Shown here: positions 8,011 through 17,122 of the stretch, in pieces
How positions within the stretch are numbered: the stretch's first letter is position 1
Layout of the letters: every line of letters begins with the position of its first letter
NCBI GenBank assembly: GCA_945897865.1
Contig: CAMDHJ010000006.1
Location: 1-54,008 of the forward strand
Length of the DNA stretch: 54,008 bases
Origin: Tepidiphilus sp. J10
GTDB taxonomy: Bacteria; Pseudomonadota; Gammaproteobacteria; Burkholderiales; Thiobacillaceae
Direction: 5' to 3'
The notes under the pieces: generated by a model
What the model was told of the DNA's origin: nothing
The model's database searches: none
Seen by the model: the letters and a program-made list of their open reading frames with translations, nothing else
Program-made: the position numbers and the translations under genes

Positions 8011-9162
8011 TCAAAACGGCACGTCGTAGAAATCATCCTCACGCTCACGTCGCCGCATTTCCTTGATCAGCGCCTTCAGCGACGCGAGGTTTTGCGAGGC
8101 TTTCACGTCCGACTCGATATCGCGCAGTGCCTGGCGCGCGAGCACGATGTCCTGTTCCAGATGCCGCAGCAGCGAGTCGGGCTTCAGCGAAGAATACGGG
8201 TCAATGCCGAAACGCATTTTGAAGTCGTAGTCGACAAACCGGACTTGCTGTTCGAGTTCGGCCAGTTGTTCCTTCAGAATTTTGTTGTAATGCGCCAAGC
8301 GTTCTTCACTCAAGCTGTTGATGGCAGTCTGGTCGATGTGCTCGATCTCCATCTGCAGCTCCAGTAACTGCAACAGATTCTTCTTGTCGTACGCCTGATT
8401 CACCCGCTGCATCAACACCGTCTTGCGCTCTCGTTCAGCCGGGTCAAGCTCACGATCGGGATGCAACGCGCTGGCCAGCTTGCGATAAATCTCGCGCAAG
8501 GACAGATTCACGCGCTTCTCCTCCGCAAGCTGTTTTTCCTCCTTGGCGTGCTGCTTCGTCGATTTTTTGCGCTTGGCACGCCGCTCGTTCTCCGCCTGCG
8601 CATGCTTTTCCTGGTTTTCCTGCTCTTCCGCCAGACGCGCCTGCATTTGCTTGATGAAGGCATCCGGCGAGCTCATGTCCAGGTCGTCCCCCAGATCCAC
8701 CCCCAATTCAAACTCCATCATCGCCTTCATGTTGGCCATCATCTCGGCTTCTTCCTGATCGAAATCGACACCGGAATATTTCTGATACAGCGCTTTCATC
8801 TCGGCACTGTCGGTCTCGTTGGCCAACTCCTCGGCCAGATCCGAAAGCAACTCATGCACATAACGGCGCTCGCTCTTGCTGAGGCCCTTTTTCCCATTTT
8901 GCGAATAGGCAGTGTCCAGACCTCTGACGAATTCCAGGCGCATTGCAAGCGTTTGCTCAAGCAGTGGCTGCAAATTGGCGGCGTAATGCTGCTGAAAACG
9001 AGGCATGACGGCTTCCCAGGCAGCCAACAACGCGCGCTGCTTTCCAATCCGGCCGATCAGCGAGTTGAACAGCTTCTGAGGTTTCGAAAGACGCTCGCTT
9101 TTCTGCTTGAGGGAGATGCTGATCGAGTCGGAAAATAAATCCATCACGTCACGCCAAGTCAT
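8011..9162 (-). CDS. J-domain-like protein with a central coiled coil
   Basis: 383 residues, highly charged. Residues 171-218 are a lysine/glutamate-rich predicted coiled coil. Residues 222-275 carry a J-like segment with the HPD motif at 234-236 (LREIYRKLASALHPDRE, then RVNQAYDKKNLLQLL). The HPD tripeptide is what J proteins use to stimulate DnaK ATPase, so this is probably a specialised DnaK co-chaperone. There is no Gly/Phe or zinc-finger region, so it is not DnaJ itself. It lies tail-to-tail with recG with 2 nt between stops and is divergent from ubiC. An alternative start is the ATG at 9144; neither start has a clear Shine-Dalgarno. Confidence 0.75.
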   Translation of the reverse strand: MTWRDVMDLFSDSISISLKQKSERLSKPQKLFNSLIGRIGKQRALLAAWEAVMPRFQQHYAANLQPLLEQTLAMRLEFVRGLDTAYSQNGKKGLSKSERRYVHELLSDLAEELANETDSAEMKALYQKYSGVDFDQEEAEMMANMKAMMEFELGVDLGDDLDMSSPDAFIKQMQARLAEEQENQEKHAQAENERRAKRKKSTKQHAKEEKQLAEEKRVNLSLREIYRKLASALHPDRELDPAERERKTVLMQRVNQAYDKKNLLQLLELQMEIEHIDQTAINSLSEERLAHYNKILKEQLAELEQQVRFVDYDFKMRFGIDPYSSLKPDSLLRHLEQDIVLARQALRDIESDVKASQNLASLKALIKEMRRREREDDFYDVPF

Positions 9163-9272
9163 CGTTTGAAAACCGGATTTTCCAAGCCGCGTCGGTATTC
9201 ATCAAGTCAATCTTGGCGCGTAAAAGCTGGATAATCCGCGCTTCCAAAAATCCGTATTGAACAGACGTTCCA

Positions 9273-9797
9273 ATGAGCACAGATTGGCTGACTTCGGCAT
9301 GGCAAGCAGGCGCGTGGCGCCACTGGCTGACCGATCGCGGCTCGCTGACCCGTCGTTTGCAGCAATCCTGCCCGGACTTCCGCGTCATCCGATTGAAGCA
9401 GCTTATGGGAAAGCCAAATCTGGACGAATGCGGCACGCTCGCTTTGTTTCCCGGTCGTCTGGCAATGATCCGCGAAGTACTGTTGATGAATGCCGATTCG
9501 CCGTTGATCTTCGCGCACAGCGTGATTCCCTTGTCTGGCCTGATCGGACCCTGGTCCGGACTGGCAGGACTCGGCAACCGCCCACTCGGCGCCGCGCTGT
9601 TCACCAACCCACGCATTCAACGCCAGGCCCTGCAATACCAGCATCTGGATCGACGCCATTCGCTTTACCGCGACGCCGCCAGGCATTTGAACGCACCGCC
9701 GCGCACGCTCTGGGCGCGACGTTCATTGTTTGCGCTGCACAATCACCCCATCCTGGTCACTGAAGTCTTTCTGCCTGAAACCCTGCAACTGAAATGA
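9273..9797 (+). CDS. ubiC: Chorismate pyruvate-lyase UbiC
   Basis: 174 residues, close to the family length of 165-190. UbiC removes pyruvate from chorismate to give 4-hydroxybenzoate, the ring precursor of ubiquinone. Family segments visible are REVLL, the central [10 protein letters not shown], the glycine-rich PLGAALF and the C-terminal LVTEVFLPE whose glutamate lies in the active site. The stop overlaps the ubiA start by 4 bp (ATGA), so the next enzyme in the pathway is translationally coupled. The ATG at 9273 has no strong Shine-Dalgarno. Confidence 0.88.
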   Translation: MSTDWLTSAWQAGAWRHWLTDRGSLTRRLQQSCPDFRVIRLKQLMGKPNLDECGTLALFPGRLAMIREVLLMNADSPLIFAHSVIPLSGLIGPWSGLAGLGNRPLGAALFTNPRIQRQALQYQHLDRRHSLYRDAARHLNAPPRTLWARRSLFALHNHPILVTEVFLPETLQLK

Positions 9798-10678
9798 ACC
9801 CATCCAAGTTGACCCTCACCCAACGACTCACCGAATACGAAAAACTGATGCGGCTGGACAAGCCGATCGGCATCCTGCTGTTGGCTTGGCCAACGTTGTG
9901 GGGCTTGTGGCTATCCAGTGTCGGCAGGCCTGATTTCATGGTTTTGTGGATCTTCGTCATCGGGCTCGTGTTGATGCGCTCCGCCGGCTGCGTCGTCAAC
10001 GACTATGCCGACCGCCACTTTGACCCGCATGTCGAACGCACAAAAAACCGGCCGTTGGCAGCAGGACGGGTCAGCGAAAAGGAAGCCTTGATACTCGCCG
10101 GTGTGCTTGCCCTGCTCGCCTTTGTGCTGATCCTGCCGCTGAAGAATCTGTTGCTGATCCAGCTCTCGGTGGCTGCTGCCTTCCTCGCCGCCAGCTACCC
10201 GTACACCAAGCGCTTTCTCGCCATTCCGCAAGCCTATCTCGGCATCGCCTTCGGCTTTGGCATTCCCATGGCCTACGCCGCGCATCTGGATGCAGTGCCG
10301 TCAATTGCCTGGCTGCTGATGGCCGCCAACGTGTTCTGGGCAGTGGCCTACGACACCGAATACGCCATGGTCGACCGCGCTGATGACCTGAAAATCGGCA
10401 TCAAGACATCCGCCATCACCTTCGGCAAATACGATGTCGCCGCCGTCATGCTCTGCTATGTCATCACCCTCGCGCTGCTCGCCTGGGTCGGCCAGAAACT
10501 CTATCTAGGCTGGCCATTTCACCTCGGCCTGGCCGCCGCCGCCGGCATTGCGGGCTACCACTACACGCTGATCAAAGATCGCGATCCCGCCCGCTGCTTC
10601 AAGGCCTTCCTGCACAACAACTGGTTCGGGGCGGCGGTCTTTGCCGGCATGGTCGCCAGCCTGCTGCAGACACGTTGA
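9794..10678 (+). CDS. ubiA: 4-hydroxybenzoate polyprenyltransferase UbiA
   Basis: 294 residues with about eight or nine membrane spans. It attaches the polyprenyl tail to 4-hydroxybenzoate in ubiquinone synthesis at the inner membrane. Both aspartate-rich Mg-pyrophosphate motifs are present: NDYADRHFD and [12 protein letters not shown]. The N-terminal [17 protein letters not shown] is characteristic of bacterial UbiA. It overlaps ubiC by 4 bp upstream and tcdA by 1 bp downstream, making a compact three-gene run. Confidence 0.94.
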   Translation: MNPSKLTLTQRLTEYEKLMRLDKPIGILLLAWPTLWGLWLSSVGRPDFMVLWIFVIGLVLMRSAGCVVNDYADRHFDPHVERTKNRPLAAGRVSEKEALILAGVLALLAFVLILPLKNLLLIQLSVAAAFLAASYPYTKRFLAIPQAYLGIAFGFGIPMAYAAHLDAVPSIAWLLMAANVFWAVAYDTEYAMVDRADDLKIGIKTSAITFGKYDVAAVMLCYVITLALLAWVGQKLYLGWPFHLGLAAAAGIAGYHYTLIKDRDPARCFKAFLHNNWFGAAVFAGMVASLLQTR

Positions 10679-11406
10679 TGAGCGTCGCACCGCAATTCGA
10701 ACGCGCCGAGATATTGATCGGCGAGGCCGGCCTGGCCAAACTTGCCGGAAAACATGTTTTTCTCGCCGGCCTTGGCGGCGTCGGTTCCTGGTGTGCCGAA
10801 ATGCTCGCCCGTGCCGGCATCGGTCGTTTGACGCTGGTCGATATGGATGTCGTCGCCACCTCCAACATCAACCGGCAACTGCCTGCCCTGCTATCCACTG
10901 TCGGCCAGCGCAAGGCCGATGTGATGGCGGCGCGCATCCGCGACATCAACCCGGCCTGCCAGCTCACCCTGCTGACCGACTTCCTGACGCCGGAGAACAT
11001 CCCCGATCTGTTGCCGAACGACGCCGATTACGTCATCGACTGCATCGACTCGCTCAACTGCAAGGTCGCACTGATCGTCACCGCGCGCGAACGCGGCCTG
11101 CCCGTCGCCGCCAGCATGGGCGCCGGCAACAAACTCGACGTTACACGAGTGAAGGTGAGCGACATCAGCCAGACCGAAGTCGATACCCTCGCCCGCATCG
11201 TCCGCAAGCGCCTGCGCAAACGTGGCGTGCACAAAGGCGTGCTCTGCGCCTGGACCGACGAATCCGGCGCCGATCCGCTGCCGCCGGAAGAAGTCAGCCA
11301 TGGCCGGGCAAGAGCGGTGAACGGCACCATCTCCTACATGCCGCCGCTGTTCGGGCTGATGCTGGCGGGTGCGGTGGTCAAAGCGTTGCTGGAAGCAGCC
11401 GATTGA
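10678..11406 (+). CDS. tcdA: tRNA threonylcarbamoyladenosine dehydratase TcdA
   Basis: 242 residues, E1-like/ThiF fold. TcdA cyclises t6A37 of tRNA to ct6A in an ATP-dependent dehydration. The adenylation site is visible as VFLAGLGGVGSWCAE, followed by LVDMDVVATSNINRQ (the DxD...NxNRQ signature of the E1 family) and a later YVIDCIDSLNCK. The ATG at 10678 shares one base with the ubiA stop (TGATG); an in-frame TTG one codon upstream is less likely. TcdA has no pathway link to ubiquinone genes, so the overlap probably reflects only shared expression. Confidence 0.9.
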   Translation: MSVAPQFERAEILIGEAGLAKLAGKHVFLAGLGGVGSWCAEMLARAGIGRLTLVDMDVVATSNINRQLPALLSTVGQRKADVMAARIRDINPACQLTLLTDFLTPENIPDLLPNDADYVIDCIDSLNCKVALIVTARERGLPVAASMGAGNKLDVTRVKVSDISQTEVDTLARIVRKRLRKRGVHKGVLCAWTDESGADPLPPEEVSHGRARAVNGTISYMPPLFGLMLAGAVVKALLEAAD

Positions 11407-11496
11407 TCTCGCCAGACCCTTGACTATTGAGTCCGCTGCATGGGAAATCTCAAAGGCTGAGGCGCGACCTTCAGAATATTCAAGCTTGATGGGCGG

Positions 11497-12177
11497 CTAC
11501 CGAAGCCTGACACTTCCCAATGCGCGAGTCAGAAAATGATGCAAGCCCCAGATCGTGAAAAAGACCACAAAGAAGGAGAACAGCACGTCACTGAGGAAAT
11601 GCCCGCCCTGTCCTATCCGCATCAGGCCGAGCGTGGCTCCAGTTGCGATCGCGCCAAACAACCAGACGCGCGGACGTCGGCTGACAAAAGCGATGGCAAG
11701 CAGCGCGAAGCCGACCGAGCAGTGACCGCAGACGAATGAACAGTTCTTGTCGCATTGATTGCTGATCACCCAGGGCGGCGTGAAATGGGCGTTGCCGCCA
11801 AATTCCTCGATTTGCGCCGGGCGCGCGCGTCCCCAATGGTCCTTGAACACGTAATTGACCATCAATCCCGGACCGAGCAGCATGGACAAGGCCAGAAATA
11901 GCGCAGCCGGGCGTCGAGCGCGCCAGCGTTCGGCCTGTTTACCGCGCAGTGACAGCAACCAGACCATCGCCGACCAGGCCAGCAGTGCCAGTGGCTAGAT
12001 GCCAATATTTTTGTGCAGCGCTTTGAAGAAAGCATTGCCGCCCAACAGAAAGCCAGTCGTTTCATCATAAAAAATACTGATCACCATCAGGTCGAATTAC
12101 GGCCAAGCCAGAAACAGCAGCGTGATGATCAGCGCTGAAGCCAACAGCCTGCGCGGAAAGTTTGGATTGATGATCAT
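11497..12177 (-). pseudogene. PAP2 family phosphatase with two in-frame stops
   Basis: One frame runs from the ATG at 12177 to the stop at 11497 and reads as a PAP2-type membrane phosphatase (about 226 codons), but it is interrupted by TAA at 12099-12097 and TAG at 11997-11995. Sense sequence continues across both stops in the same frame: ALIITLLFLAWP, stop, FDLMVISIFYDETTGFLLGG, then KNIGI, stop, PLALLAWS. The start overlaps the preceding glycosyltransferase stop (ATGA), showing that it was an operon member. Of the three PAP2 motifs, KDHWGRARP and R.....H...D are kept, but the usual SGH reads CGH (SFVCGHCSVGF). A 156-residue fragment starting at 11967 could still be made. Sequencing error at two sites is the alternative. 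Confidence 0.85.
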
Positions 12178-13676
12178 GGCGAGCGGTAACCGTGTAACAA
12201 CCAGACTTGATATTCCGGCTGGTAATCAGGATATAGCGTCAGACGGATCGGCGCTTGCGGTGTGACTTGCCGAAACCATGTCGCGAGTTGATGTTGGTTC
12301 AGGCCCAGGCTGACAAGTAGAAACGCCCCGTCCGGACTGTCACGCAGATCGGCGGTCAGCGCGAAGTGATTGTCGAGCGATTGCCCAGGATTGAGGAAGC
12401 GCGCCCTATCGCTCCAGGGTCGCGCGTAATAGCGCAACAAGGCATACAGCTTGCGATCGTTGCTGAGCAGGCGCGCTTCCGGATGGGCTTGAAGACGTTG
12501 GGCGACCGCATGACCCAACGCGCGATATCCTGTAACGCGGCCGTAGGGGTCGGTCTTGCGGGTCAGCTGGATATCTAGTGCGGAAGTGATGTCGCGCAGG
12601 TGGTACATGACCGCGCCGATAACCAAATTCACCAGCAAGGCGGCAATCAGCCAGGGGCGATGTGACCCGCTCCGTTGCCCGTTCCCGGTCTGCGAAGGCT
12701 GGATGATCCAGGCCGCCGCGATCAGCGCCGCTCCACCGACATAGGCGAACGCCGCCCAGTTGGCGAATGCCCGTGACAGCAGACTCAGGGCGCTGAAGGC
12801 CACCAGCGGCGCCAACGAAAACGCGGCCAGCAGCCGCAATCGCGGATCGTCCAGCCAGGACCGGTATCGCATGACCAGCAACAACAATCCAGCGAACAGG
12901 ATCGGACCGAACACCAAAAACTGGCCCAGTACGAATTCGAGCATTGCCTCCAGATGGAGCAGATCGTGGTCGAGTTGCGAGATTTCGGCAGTGTGCCGCA
13001 GGCTGACAAACTGGTGGCGCGCGTTCCAGATCAGATTCGGGGTCAGCAGCACCAGGGCCAACACGGCGGCAGCCCAGGATTTCGGGGTGCGCAGCAGCGC
13101 GCGCCGGTCCGGCGTCAACAGCAGGTAGGCAATCAATCCCAGACCGTAAAACACCATGCTGTACTTCGACAACAGCCCAAACCCCAGCGTAACGCCTAGT
13201 AGCAACCAGTCGCGCCAGCGTTCGGTATCCAGCGCGACAACAGTGAAGTAAAGCGCCAGACACCAGAACAGCAACAACACCGCGTCGGTGGTAATCAACC
13301 AGGAACCAAGCGCCACCATGGGCAGGGTGGCGAAAGTCAATGCACTCCAGAATGCCATGTCATCGCGTTGCGGGTGGGTTTTGAACAGCCGTCGCACCAG
13401 CATGAACAGTACCCACGCGGTCAGCGGGTAGAGCAAAGCGGAAATCGCGCGAATCCCCATTTCCGTGTCGCCAAACAGAGTGCGGCTGAGCCAGATCGCC
13501 CAAGCCACCATGGGCGGCTTGGAGTAGTAGCCCCAATCCGGCTCCAGCGACCAAATCCAGTACTGGGCTTCGTCGGCATACAGTTCGACGTTGCCGTGCC
13601 AGGCTGCCAGCAACCGCCAGGCAACCAGTCCAGCCAGGCAGGCAAGCAGCAAAGGTGCGCGTGAGGGGGCGTTCAT
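12174..13676 (-). CDS. GT83 (ArnT-like) membrane glycosyltransferase
   Basis: 500 residues with about a dozen hydrophobic spans and a soluble C-terminal part. The first periplasmic loop has the acidic signature ELYADEAQYWIWS followed by YYSKPPMVAW, as in ArnT/PMT-type enzymes that transfer a sugar from polyprenyl phosphate to lipid A or another acceptor in the periplasm. The true start is the ATG at 13676 (MNAPSRAPLL); a longer reading from 13808 adds sequence without family character. It begins 10 nt after the upstream PAP2 gene ends and overlaps the broken PAP2 gene by 4 bp. It is the second GT83 copy in this operon. Sugar and acceptor are unknown. Confidence 0.82.
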   Translation of the reverse strand: MNAPSRAPLLLACLAGLVAWRLLAAWHGNVELYADEAQYWIWSLEPDWGYYSKPPMVAWAIWLSRTLFGDTEMGIRAISALLYPLTAWVLFMLVRRLFKTHPQRDDMAFWSALTFATLPMVALGSWLITTDAVLLLFWCLALYFTVVALDTERWRDWLLLGVTLGFGLLSKYSMVFYGLGLIAYLLLTPDRRALLRTPKSWAAAVLALVLLTPNLIWNARHQFVSLRHTAEISQLDHDLLHLEAMLEFVLGQFLVFGPILFAGLLLLVMRYRSWLDDPRLRLLAAFSLAPLVAFSALSLLSRAFANWAAFAYVGGAALIAAAWIIQPSQTGNGQRSGSHRPWLIAALLVNLVIGAVMYHLRDITSALDIQLTRKTDPYGRVTGYRALGHAVAQRLQAHPEARLLSNDRKLYALLRYYARPWSDRARFLNPGQSLDNHFALTADLRDSPDGAFLLVSLGLNQHQLATWFRQVTPQAPIRLTLYPDYQPEYQVWLLHGYRSP

Positions 13677-13686
13677 CCGGTGGCGT

Positions 13687-14460
13687 TCATCCAGGCTGCT
13701 GGCTGGAGAATTTGTCTTTGCGCCATTCCGGTAATGCATACATGACCAGAACCAGCAAGGCGATGGCCTGTTCAAATGGCCGCGCCAGCGGATAGTAGCG
13801 ATCCTCATTGAACCAAAGGCTCAACGCGCAACCAATCAACAGCATGTGCATGAAAAGCACGACGCCGGGTTTTCGCCACCAGCCGGTGCGCTCCGCCCAA
13901 TACCAGCCAAGCAGGCCGGAAACCCAGCCGCACACCATTCCGCCAAAGATGTCGAGCGGCCAGTGCGCACCGACCGCGATGCGCGAGAAGCCCACCAGCA
14001 GTGCCAACAACAACACCCAGAACCGAGTGAAGGGCGAACGCAGGCTCAGGCTCAACACAGCGGCCAGGACGAACGCGGTTGTGGTGTGGCCGGAAGGAAA
14101 GGAATTGCTTTTCAGATAGGGGCCGATGACATTGATTTGCTCACCCAGCACGGCAAACGGGCGCGCCATATCCAGCGCTTCTTTCAACGCATGCGAAATC
14201 AGCGTGGCCGGCAGGCTGGCGAGCAGCACGGCGAGCACCACTTGCGGGTGGCGGCGCAGCAGCGCAAGCAGCAATACGAATGCCACCAGCGTATCACCCA
14301 GTATCGTCAGTCCACTCCACAGCGTTTCCGGCAAGCGCGACGCGGCCTGGTTGAGCGACTGAAACAGCATCTGGTTGCTGGCAGGGTCGCTCATCACGAG
14401 TAATCCTAGAAATGCGATGGTCGGCAGACGCCACAGCAGAATGGAAGGCGGTGCGTTCAA
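13687..14460 (-). CDS. PAP2 family membrane phosphatase
   Basis: 257 residues, six predicted spans. All three type-2 phosphatidic acid phosphatase motifs are intact: KEALDMARP, NSFPSGHTTTAF and SRIAVGAHWPLD. Enzymes of this fold dephosphorylate polyprenyl pyrophosphate, lipid A or phosphatidylglycerophosphate; in this operon recycling of the polyprenyl carrier or lipid A dephosphorylation is plausible (inference). The start is taken as TTG at 14460, overlapping the upstream GT83 stop as TTGA, with GGCGAG upstream. The first ATG in frame is 22 codons later and would cut into the first span. Confidence 0.82.
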   Translation of the reverse strand: MNAPPSILLWRLPTIAFLGLLVMSDPASNQMLFQSLNQAASRLPETLWSGLTILGDTLVAFVLLLALLRRHPQVVLAVLLASLPATLISHALKEALDMARPFAVLGEQINVIGPYLKSNSFPSGHTTTAFVLAAVLSLSLRSPFTRFWVLLLALLVGFSRIAVGAHWPLDIFGGMVCGWVSGLLGWYWAERTGWWRKPGVVLFMHMLLIGCALSLWFNEDRYYPLARPFEQAIALLVLVMYALPEWRKDKFSSQQPG

Positions 14461-15968
14461 CGTATTCTCGCCAAAACGTAGCTGCGCTGGCGGAAAAGTA
14501 CATCGGGTTGATTGAGCTCGCCCAAACGGCTTTCACGCGTCAGCACGAGATCCCCGCCACGCGGCGGCCGTTTGACAACCTGACGGCCGGCATAGGTTTG
14601 AAAACTGGGGGTGTTGATGCCATATAGCAGCAGTGGCCCGGAAAGGTCACGCGCGAAAAGGCCGGCTTGTTTGATTGGCGCTTGTTGCACCTGGCCGACG
14701 ATGGGCAACAGAAACACCGCGACGATCGCCGCCATACCCAGGCCATTGCCATAGAGCGCGAACCGGGGCGGCATAGTGCGCACCAGCAAAGGCACCAGAC
14801 TGAAGAGCATACCGACACTACAACTGAGCCAGTAGGCCGTGTCGAATTGCTCGCCGATATCGCCGACCAGCATCCGGTCATCCGGTTCCAGGCCGGGCAG
14901 GGCCTGCGTCAGCAACAGCGGCAACGCCAACAACAGTGCGAAGGTGACCGCGCCGGAAATTGCGATGGCACCGCGTGCGGCGCGGTGATCGAGTTGGCTG
15001 ACCAGAATTGGAAGCAAGCCGGCATAACCGTAGTAGATGTAATGCGGCAGCTTGGTACCGGAAAACGAGAACAGCACGAAGGCGAACAGAAACCAGAGCA
15101 GGCCAAAACGCAACAGCTCGTCGCGCCAGATGGCTTTCAGTCGCGTCGACGCCAGAAGCAACAGTCCGGTATGGGGCAGCAAGGAAAGCAGCACCACCGG
15201 CAAATAGTAGAACAGGTTGCCGCCATGCCCTTCCATCGGCGAGTCGAAGCGAGACAGGTTGTGTTTGAGGAAAAAACCAGTCAGAAAACCAGGGCCTTCA
15301 TGCCAGGTCTGCAGCGCAAACCAGGGTACCGCCACCACCAGAAACAGCAGCAAAGGACCGGGGGTGAACGCCCAGCCAAGCGCCGATCTCCAGTCACCGC
15401 GCGTGACGCACCAGAGCAATACCGCAGCCCCCGGTATCAACAACGCAACCGGCCCCTTGGTGAGAAAGCCTAGCGCCAATGCCAGCCAGGCCAAATACAG
15501 CCAGCGCCGATCGCGTTCAAGCAGCCACAGCCAACTGGCATAGCCGGCGCATGCCAGCCAGAGATTGAGCAGTGCATCCGCCGTCGCGGCCCGCATGATG
15601 ATGACCACCCCTGCTGCGGTAGCGATGATGAGTGCGCCGGCCAGTGCTGGTTGCGCACCGCGCAGGCGATGCAGAAAGGCATAGGTGGCGAGTATCCACA
15701 AGCTGGAAGCCAGCGCGGAGGGCAGGCGCCAGGTGAATTCGCCGCTGCCAAGCAGGCTTATGCTAGCGGCTTGCAGCCAATAGATCAGAATCGGTTTGTC
15801 GTGGCGCGGTTCGCCCAGCAGGTAGCTGGAAAGAAAGTCGCCGCGCAGGAACATTTCGCGGGTGGATGCGGTGAAAGCGCCTTCATCGAGGTCGAACAGC
15901 GGCGGCGTTCCCAGCGCGATGAATGGCAACACCATGATCACCGCGAGCAGCCAGTGATGCCGGCTCAT
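14457..15968 (-). CDS. GT83 (ArnT-like) membrane glycosyltransferase
   Basis: 503 residues, multi-span. The first loop carries PLFDLDEGAFTASTREM and later RHDKPILIYWLQ, the ArnT/GT83 layout in which the Asp-Glu pair binds the polyprenyl-phosphate sugar. It has LTKGPVALLIPG in the middle spans. It starts at an ATG that overlaps the upstream GT2 gene by 4 bp (ATGA) and ends overlapping the PAP2 gene by 4 bp. The upstream GT2 would make the polyprenyl-phosphate sugar that this enzyme uses (inference). It is only distantly similar by eye to the other GT83 in the operon, suggesting a different acceptor or sugar. Confidence 0.85.
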   Translation of the reverse strand: MSRHHWLLAVIMVLPFIALGTPPLFDLDEGAFTASTREMFLRGDFLSSYLLGEPRHDKPILIYWLQAASISLLGSGEFTWRLPSALASSLWILATYAFLHRLRGAQPALAGALIIATAAGVVIIMRAATADALLNLWLACAGYASWLWLLERDRRWLYLAWLALALGFLTKGPVALLIPGAAVLLWCVTRGDWRSALGWAFTPGPLLLFLVVAVPWFALQTWHEGPGFLTGFFLKHNLSRFDSPMEGHGGNLFYYLPVVLLSLLPHTGLLLLASTRLKAIWRDELLRFGLLWFLFAFVLFSFSGTKLPHYIYYGYAGLLPILVSQLDHRAARGAIAISGAVTFALLLALPLLLTQALPGLEPDDRMLVGDIGEQFDTAYWLSCSVGMLFSLVPLLVRTMPPRFALYGNGLGMAAIVAVFLLPIVGQVQQAPIKQAGLFARDLSGPLLLYGINTPSFQTYAGRQVVKRPPRGGDLVLTRESRLGELNQPDVLFRQRSYVLARIR

Positions 15969-16945
15969 TGATCAGTCCGAACGGGCGCAGACAGTTCACG
16001 AAAATGGTATTGCGCCTTGCCACCCGGCTCATGCCAGATACGGGTCAGCAGTTCGCCCAGGATGCCCATACCGATGAAGTTGGTCCCCATCAGCGTCAGC
16101 ATCATGCCCATCTGCAACAATGGGCGAGCGCCAATATCGGCCCCCACAAAGAGTTTCAGCCCAACCAGGTAGGCGAGGATCAGCAGCCCCGGGATGAACA
16201 TCGCCGCGCCGATGCCACCAAAGGCATGCAGTGGCCGATGCAGAAAGCGCAACATGAATTTCACCCAGATCATATCCAGCAGCACGCGGATGGTGCGGTC
16301 GATGCCGTATTTCGAGACGCCTTTGGTGCGCGGCAGGTGATTTACTTCGGCCTCGATCACTTTCGCGCCGAATTCATGCGCCAGTGCTGGAATGAAACGG
16401 TGCAGCTCGCCATACACCTTGACGAAACGAACCGCCTCACGCCGATACAGTTTCAGCGAGCAGCCGTAGTCGTGCAGGCGCACGCCGGTCACGCGGGAGA
16501 TCAACCAGTTGGCGATCATCGACGGCAATTTGCGTGAGATCGTCTTGTCCTGGCGATGGCGTCGCCAGCCGGAAATGATGTCGACTTCGGGCCGCTCATC
16601 GAGCATCGCCAGCAGGCGAGGAATGTCCGCCGGATCATTCTGCTGATCACCATCGAGAGTCACCAGAATCTCGCCCTGAGCAGCGTCGAAACCGGCCTGC
16701 ATGGCGGTGGACTGGCCGTAATTTCGACGCAGGAACAAGGGTCGCAGCCAATCGTGGGTTGTCGCCAGTTCTTGCAACAAACGATCCGAGCCATCGCGCG
16801 AACCATCGTCCACGCAAATGAACTCCCAGTCCATTGGCTGCGCCGATATGACCGCCCCGACCTTGTCGATCAGTTCCGGCAGGTTCTCGTACTCATTGAA
16901 TATCGGCGCGATCAAGGATACGCGCACGCGTTTTTCGTCTGGCAT
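15965..16945 (-). CDS. GT2 polyprenyl-phosphate glycosyltransferase (GtrB/ArnC-like)
   Basis: 326 residues. An N-terminal GT-A domain (SLIAPIFNEYENLPEL, VDDGSRDGS, TLDGDQQNDP) is followed by two C-terminal membrane spans (about residues 235-300), the DPM1/GtrB/ArnC architecture. Such enzymes move a sugar from a nucleotide donor to undecaprenyl phosphate at the inner membrane. The segment RHRQDKTISRKLPS lies in the usual activation-loop position. It is first in a five-gene operon with two GT83 transferases and two PAP2 genes, which fits donor synthesis for periplasmic glycosylation. Whether the sugar is glucose, formyl-aminoarabinose or another cannot be read from the sequence. No Shine-Dalgarno is obvious before the ATG at 16945. 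Confidence 0.87.
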   Translation of the reverse strand: MPDEKRVRVSLIAPIFNEYENLPELIDKVGAVISAQPMDWEFICVDDGSRDGSDRLLQELATTHDWLRPLFLRRNYGQSTAMQAGFDAAQGEILVTLDGDQQNDPADIPRLLAMLDERPEVDIISGWRRHRQDKTISRKLPSMIANWLISRVTGVRLHDYGCSLKLYRREAVRFVKVYGELHRFIPALAHEFGAKVIEAEVNHLPRTKGVSKYGIDRTIRVLLDMIWVKFMLRFLHRPLHAFGGIGAAMFIPGLLILAYLVGLKLFVGADIGARPLLQMGMMLTLMGTNFIGMGILGELLTRIWHEPGGKAQYHFRELSAPVRTDQ

Positions 16946-17122
16946 GTTGGCGTGGCATAGCTAAAGTGGCAAGAGTCTAGCACGTAATTTTTCAACTGTT
17001 CGACGCCGGAAGTTGCCGCGAACAACACAGCAGAAACAAGAACCTGGAAGCCACGGTGGAGCTCTTGCAGGCCGTAGAAATGCTGAAAAACTACAAATGC
17101 TGGTCAGGTCGATCAGGCGGCA

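Noticed and set aside
11995-12099. Stop-codon recoding (pyrrolysine or suppressor readthrough) in the PAP2 gene
   Set aside because: Two different stop types (TAA and TAG) and an altered catalytic motif make decay the simpler explanation.
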